This document shows positions 6,775 through 8,966 of a stretch of 8,966 nucleotides of DNA, one piece after another. The notes beneath the pieces are model-generated. The model was not told the origin of the DNA, did not search any database, and saw only the letters and a program-made list of their open reading frames with translations. The number at the start of each line of letters is the position of its first letter. The stretch's first letter is position 1. The translations under genes and the position numbers were made by a program. This stretch comes from an uncultured Oscillospiraceae bacterium (lineage in GTDB: Bacteria > Bacillota > Clostridia > Oscillospirales > Acutalibacteraceae): assembly GCA_900549055.1 (NCBI GenBank), contig URNB01000089.1, positions 1 to 8,966 on the forward strand, read 5' to 3'.

Positions 6775-7944
6775 CTAAATGCTTTCCTTTAAAATTTTCA
6801 CGATTTCTTCGTGATTAAGCGCCTTATAGCCGCCGTTCATCGGCAGCACCAAATCGGCTATTTTCTCCGCGTCTTCTTCGGTCACGCCGAACTCACCCGT
6901 GTGCATTACAAGCCCCAATTTCTTCATCCAGTCTTCCATTGAAGAGAGTCCCTCTAATGCTGTCTGCTCGTCTGTTTTGCCGTCGGCATTAACGCCCCAA
7001 ACATTCACCGCAAAGCGCTTGAACTTTGAAAGCCCGTATGGCATAATATAGCGGTAATACGGCAGCGATACCGCCGCAAGGGTCATGCCGTGGGTGGCGT
7101 TTGTGTATCCGCCTATTGCCTGACCTAACATATGCACCATCCAGTCGGTGCTTTTACCCTTTGCGACAAGGGTATTGAGCGCCCAGGCAGCGCACCACAT
7201 GATATTGCTCCTTGCCTCGTAATCCTGCGGATTTTCGTTTGCAATAAGGCTTGAATGTATAACCGAGCGCATAAGCCCCTCGCTTATATAATCGCTTGTG
7301 TTATCGTCCTCACCCGAGAAATACTGCTCGCAGATATGGTTGAATATATCGTATATACCCGATACCATTTGATATTTAGGCAGGGTCATGGTATATTTCG
7401 GATTTAAAACCGAGAATCTCGGCATAACCTCCTCGCTTGCAAATACATGACCTATTTTCTGCTTTGTTTCGCTGTTTGTTATAACGCTGCCCGCATTCAT
7501 TTCGGAGCCTGTGCCGACCATTGTTAAAACGCAGGCGATGGGTACTATTCTGCAAGCAGGCTCTTCAAAGCGGATGTAATACTTCTTCCACGGGTCTTCA
7601 TCGCAGTAAACCGAAACAGCCAGTGCCTTTGAATAATCGCACACAGAGCCGCCGCCAACCGCCAAAATAAAGTCAGCGTTATGCGCGCGCGCAATTTTTA
7701 CGCCCTCGTAAAGTTTTTCAAGCGTAGGGTTGGGCATTACTCCCGCAACCTCGGCAACGCTTTTGCCGCAGTCCTTTAAGATTTTCATTACCTCATCATA
7801 AATTCCGTTTTTCTTAATCGAGCCGCCTCCGTACACCAAAACCACATTTTTGCCGTACTTTGCAAGCTCGGTATTAAGGTTTTTAAGCGAATCATCCCCG
7901 AAATAAAGCTTTGTGGGATTGCAATAAGAAAAATTACCTAACAT
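6775..7944 (-). CDS. iron-dependent alcohol dehydrogenase, YqhD/butanol dehydrogenase type
   Basis: A 389-aa group III alcohol dehydrogenase that interconverts aldehydes or ketones and alcohols, probably with NADPH. The N-terminal Rossmann-like half carries YGGGSIKKNGIYDEV (38-52), the nucleotide loop shared with YqhD and BdhA; AVGGGSVCDYSKA (95-107) and MVGTGSEMN (142-150) follow. Metal ligands are visible as D199 and H203 in IYDIFNHICEQY, H271 in WMVHMLGQ and H285 in ATHGM, with spacing close to E. coli YqhD. No signal peptide. GGGGGA (complement of 7952-7957) precedes the ATG and overlaps the end of the upstream cupin reading frame, leaving only 3 bases between stop and start. This points to one transcript. 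The substrate is not determined; aldehyde detoxification or fermentation-alcohol formation are both plausible. Confidence 0.93.
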   Translation of the reverse strand: MLGNFSYCNPTKLYFGDDSLKNLNTELAKYGKNVVLVYGGGSIKKNGIYDEVMKILKDCGKSVAEVAGVMPNPTLEKLYEGVKIARAHNADFILAVGGGSVCDYSKALAVSVYCDEDPWKKYYIRFEEPACRIVPIACVLTMVGTGSEMNAGSVITNSETKQKIGHVFASEEVMPRFSVLNPKYTMTLPKYQMVSGIYDIFNHICEQYFSGEDDNTSDYISEGLMRSVIHSSLIANENPQDYEARSNIMWCAAWALNTLVAKGKSTDWMVHMLGQAIGGYTNATHGMTLAAVSLPYYRYIMPYGLSKFKRFAVNVWGVNADGKTDEQTALEGLSSMEDWMKKLGLVMHTGEFGVTEEDAEKIADLVLPMNGGYKALNHEEIVKILKESI

Positions 7945-7947
7945 TAT

Positions 7948-8397
7948 TTATTCCCCCAATTTATTATATTCTTCGTCCGTTACCGGCTCGCACCACTCGG
8001 TACCGCCGTTTTCGGCAGGCACCTCTATTGCAAGATGCGAGAACCAGCTGTTTTTCTGCGCGCCGTGCCAGTGCTTAACGCCCGGCGCTATGTTTACAAC
8101 ATCACCCGGTTTTAATACTTTAGGCTCCTTGCCCCATTCCTGATACCAGCCGTTACCGGCTATGCAAACCAAAATTTGTCCGCCGCCCTTTTCGGCCTTG
8201 TGGATATGCCAGTTATTGCGGCAGCCGGGCTCAAAGGTGACATTGAAAACACCTACCTGACTTTTAGATACCGGCGCCAAATAGCTTTGACCTATAAAAT
8301 ACTTGGCAAAGGCGTCGTTCGGCTCGCCTATGGGGAAGATCATTGAATTTGCATGCGCCTGCTTTTCGCTTTCGGCGTCGGCTTCATCATTCCACAC
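7948..8397 (-). CDS. cupin-domain part of the split CMD-cupin gene
   Basis: The 149 codons counted from GTG 8397 contain an intact cupin barrel. Motif 1 is PGCRNNWHIHKAEKGGG with H64 and H66, and motif 2 is KPGDVVNIAPGVKHWHG with H109 and H111; the histidines are the likely metal ligands. Neither GTG 8397 nor the ATG 18 codons downstream has a Shine-Dalgarno, so independent translation is doubtful. GTG 8397 is simply the valine of NVWNDEA in the fused protein. Confidence 0.45.
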   Translation of the reverse strand: MWNDEADAESEKQAHANSMIFPIGEPNDAFAKYFIGQSYLAPVSKSQVGVFNVTFEPGCRNNWHIHKAEKGGGQILVCIAGNGWYQEWGKEPKVLKPGDVVNIAPGVKHWHGAQKNSWFSHLAIEVPAENGGTEWCEPVTDEEYNKLGE

Positions 8398-8496
8398 ATT
8401 TTTTGCAAGCCTGAAAGCCGCCCACGCCTTAGGCCAGCCCGCATAAAACGCCGCATGGGTTATTATCTCCGCAATTTCGGCTTTGGTAATTCCGTT

Positions 8497-8703
8497 TTAC
8501 TTTGCGGTTTTCAAATGATACTCAAAGGAGCTGTCGCAAAGCCCTTGTGACAAAAGCGCCGTCACCGTGACAAGCGAACGGTCGCGCAAAGACAATTTAT
8601 CCTCCCTGCTCCATACCTGACCGAACAGCACATCGTCGTTAAGCTCTGCAAATTTAGGCGCGAATTCGCCCAGTGCTTCTCTTCCTGCCGTAACCTTTTT
8701 CAT
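8497..8703 (-). CDS. N-terminal CMD fragment of the split gene
   Basis: 68 codons, MKKVTAGREALGEFAPKF onward, with SREDKLSLRDRSLVTVTALL and GLCDSSFEYHL typical of the carboxymuconolactone decarboxylase family. It ends at the internal TAA, before the conserved NGITKAEI helix, so a product this short would hold about half a CMD domain and is unlikely to fold normally. It starts two bases after the upstream flavodoxin stop. Confidence 0.5.
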   Translation of the reverse strand: MKKVTAGREALGEFAPKFAELNDDVLFGQVWSREDKLSLRDRSLVTVTALLSQGLCDSSFEYHLKTAK

Positions 8704-8705
8704 AA

Positions 8706-8816
8706 TTACTTCACCCATTCCTCTATTGCTTTTCTTGATTTATCGGCGCTGCCGCCGTGAATTGCCAGTCCATTTTCAACCCTTGCTCCGGGGCAGAGCC
8801 TTTTAATATTGTAGGT
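8706..8816 (-). pseudogene. 3' end of a flavodoxin gene cut by an insertion sequence
   Basis: The 36 sense codons before the stop at 8708-8706 read NIKRLCPGARVENGLAIHG then GGSADKSRKAIEEWVK, which matches the C terminus of clostridial flavodoxins (a CP.A.V..GLAI.G pattern ending in EWLK). In frame, a stop (complement of 8817-8819) lies just upstream, inside the insertion sequence. The rest of the gene is therefore missing here and may lie beyond the element. Only two bases separate its stop from the CMD-cupin start, so it was the preceding gene of the same operon. The family assignment rests on a short stretch. Confidence 0.7.
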
Positions 8817-8850
8817 TTACAATAGATGTGTTACAGAGATTAAAAAAGAG

Positions 8851-8918
8851 TGACGAATGGAGCTTTCTGTGTTACAGTTAAAGTTGCGACACCAACTGAA
8901 AGGAAGCACCATTCGTCA
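8851..8918 (+). repeat. inverted repeat enclosing the transposase RBS and start
   Basis: TGACGAATGG (8851-8860) is exactly complementary to CCATTCGTCA (8909-8918), the latter reaching the A of the transposase ATG. The 48-base loop holds the AAAGGAAG site. In a transcript entering from outside the element this stem would hide the start codon. Confidence 0.7.
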
Positions 8919-8966
8919 TGAATACTGTAACACAAACAATGCTGTACCGTCAAGCCCTAATTAACT
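8918..8966 (+). CDS. transposase, N-terminal part only
   Basis: An ATG at 8918 opens MNTVTQTMLYRQALIN and runs off the window edge. The opening resembles that of IS481/IS3-type DDE transposases from gut Clostridia, where an N-terminal helix-turn-helix follows before the integrase core; none of those domains is visible here. AAAGGAAG at 8899-8906 is a ribosome binding site 11 bases upstream, a little far. The gene points away from the redox operon. Family is tentative because only 16 residues are seen. Confidence 0.65.
   Translation, partial: MNTVTQTMLYRQALIN

Larger units (their letters stand above)
7948..8703 (-). pseudogene. CMD-cupin fusion gene with one internal stop
   Basis: In one frame from ATG 8703 to the stop at 7948-7950 lies a two-domain protein: an N-terminal carboxymuconolactone decarboxylase (CMD) domain and a C-terminal cupin, an arrangement common beside flavodoxins and alcohol dehydrogenases in Clostridia. 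The frame is broken only by TAA at 8499-8497, codon 69, within EYHLKTAK-stop-NGITKAEIAEI. Past the stop the CMD domain continues well conserved (ITHAAFYAGWPKAW). A glutamate or lysine is usual at this position, so one base change (GAA or AAA to TAA) explains the lesion. No frameshift or other damage is seen. I preferred ATG 8703 (GGTGA 8 bases upstream) to ATG 8718, which overlaps the flavodoxin end and has its purine-rich site abutting the start. Full length would be 251 aa. A recent nonsense mutation, a sequencing error and readthrough remain open. Confidence 0.8.
8810..8966 (+). mobile_element. left end of an insertion sequence, IS481/IS3-like
   Basis: From about here to the window edge the sequence no longer fits the operon and leads into a transposase start. 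The outer boundary is uncertain: TGT at 8810-8812 directly follows the flavodoxin-matching codons and is my preferred end, as IS481-type ends often begin TGT; TGTGTTACAG at 8827 is the alternative. TGTGTTACAG is repeated at 8868-8877 and inverted at 8925-8934, suggesting protein-binding sites. The other end and any target duplication are outside the window. The precise IS family is a judgement from the first transposase residues. Confidence 0.7.

Overview
The window looks like a gene-dense accessory stretch from a low-to-moderate GC Bacillota genome, most likely a gut Clostridia of the Oscillospirales/Ruminococcaceae type. That rests on AGGAGG-type ribosome binding sites, the sigma-A-like promoter, the sugar-catabolic gene content, the YqhD-like iron alcohol dehydrogenase and the flavoprotein/cupin cluster. 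The taxonomic call is inference. I see no tRNA, rRNA or CRISPR.

Left part (1-2290): a two-gene minus-strand operon encodes a divergent NagB-like glucosamine-6-phosphate deaminase and N-acetylglucosamine-6-phosphate deacetylase NagA. The two genes overlap by one base (TAATG). A hairpin at 11-44 may terminate the operon. A 150-bp divergent promoter region separates it from a plus-strand AraC-family regulator. There the regulator has a perfect TTGACA-17-TATAAT promoter. The nag operon has only a good -10, which overlaps the regulator's -10 as the palindrome TATAATTATA, and it lacks a -35. CACAAA direct repeats 21 bp apart sit where an AraC-type activator would be expected to bind. The simplest model is that the regulator turns on GlcNAc catabolism.

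Middle (3131-6215): about 760 bp carry no intact gene. They hold a decayed gene: a fragment resembling a PocR-type regulator sensor, joined across a homopolymer frameshift to an unidentified beta-rich remnant with further stops and a frame change. Then comes an intact 752-residue cytoplasmic GH78 alpha-L-rhamnosidase with all four expected acidic active-site residues. A strong two-way terminator at 6170-6215 closes both this gene and the convergent operon.

Right part (6224-8816): a minus-strand redox operon, in transcription order, is a flavodoxin 3' end, a CMD-cupin fusion protein, an iron-dependent alcohol dehydrogenase and an iron-sulfur-flavoprotein-like FMN protein. The CMD-cupin gene is split by one in-frame TAA. 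The flavodoxin is cut off by an insertion sequence whose end and first 16 transposase codons occupy about 8810-8966. The operon has therefore probably lost its original promoter and is partly decaying.

I did not find a convincing new biological system. The items most worth a second look are the overlapping divergent promoters, the foldback structure over the transposase start, the NagB-like protein with an altered phosphate loop, and the internally stopped CMD-cupin gene.
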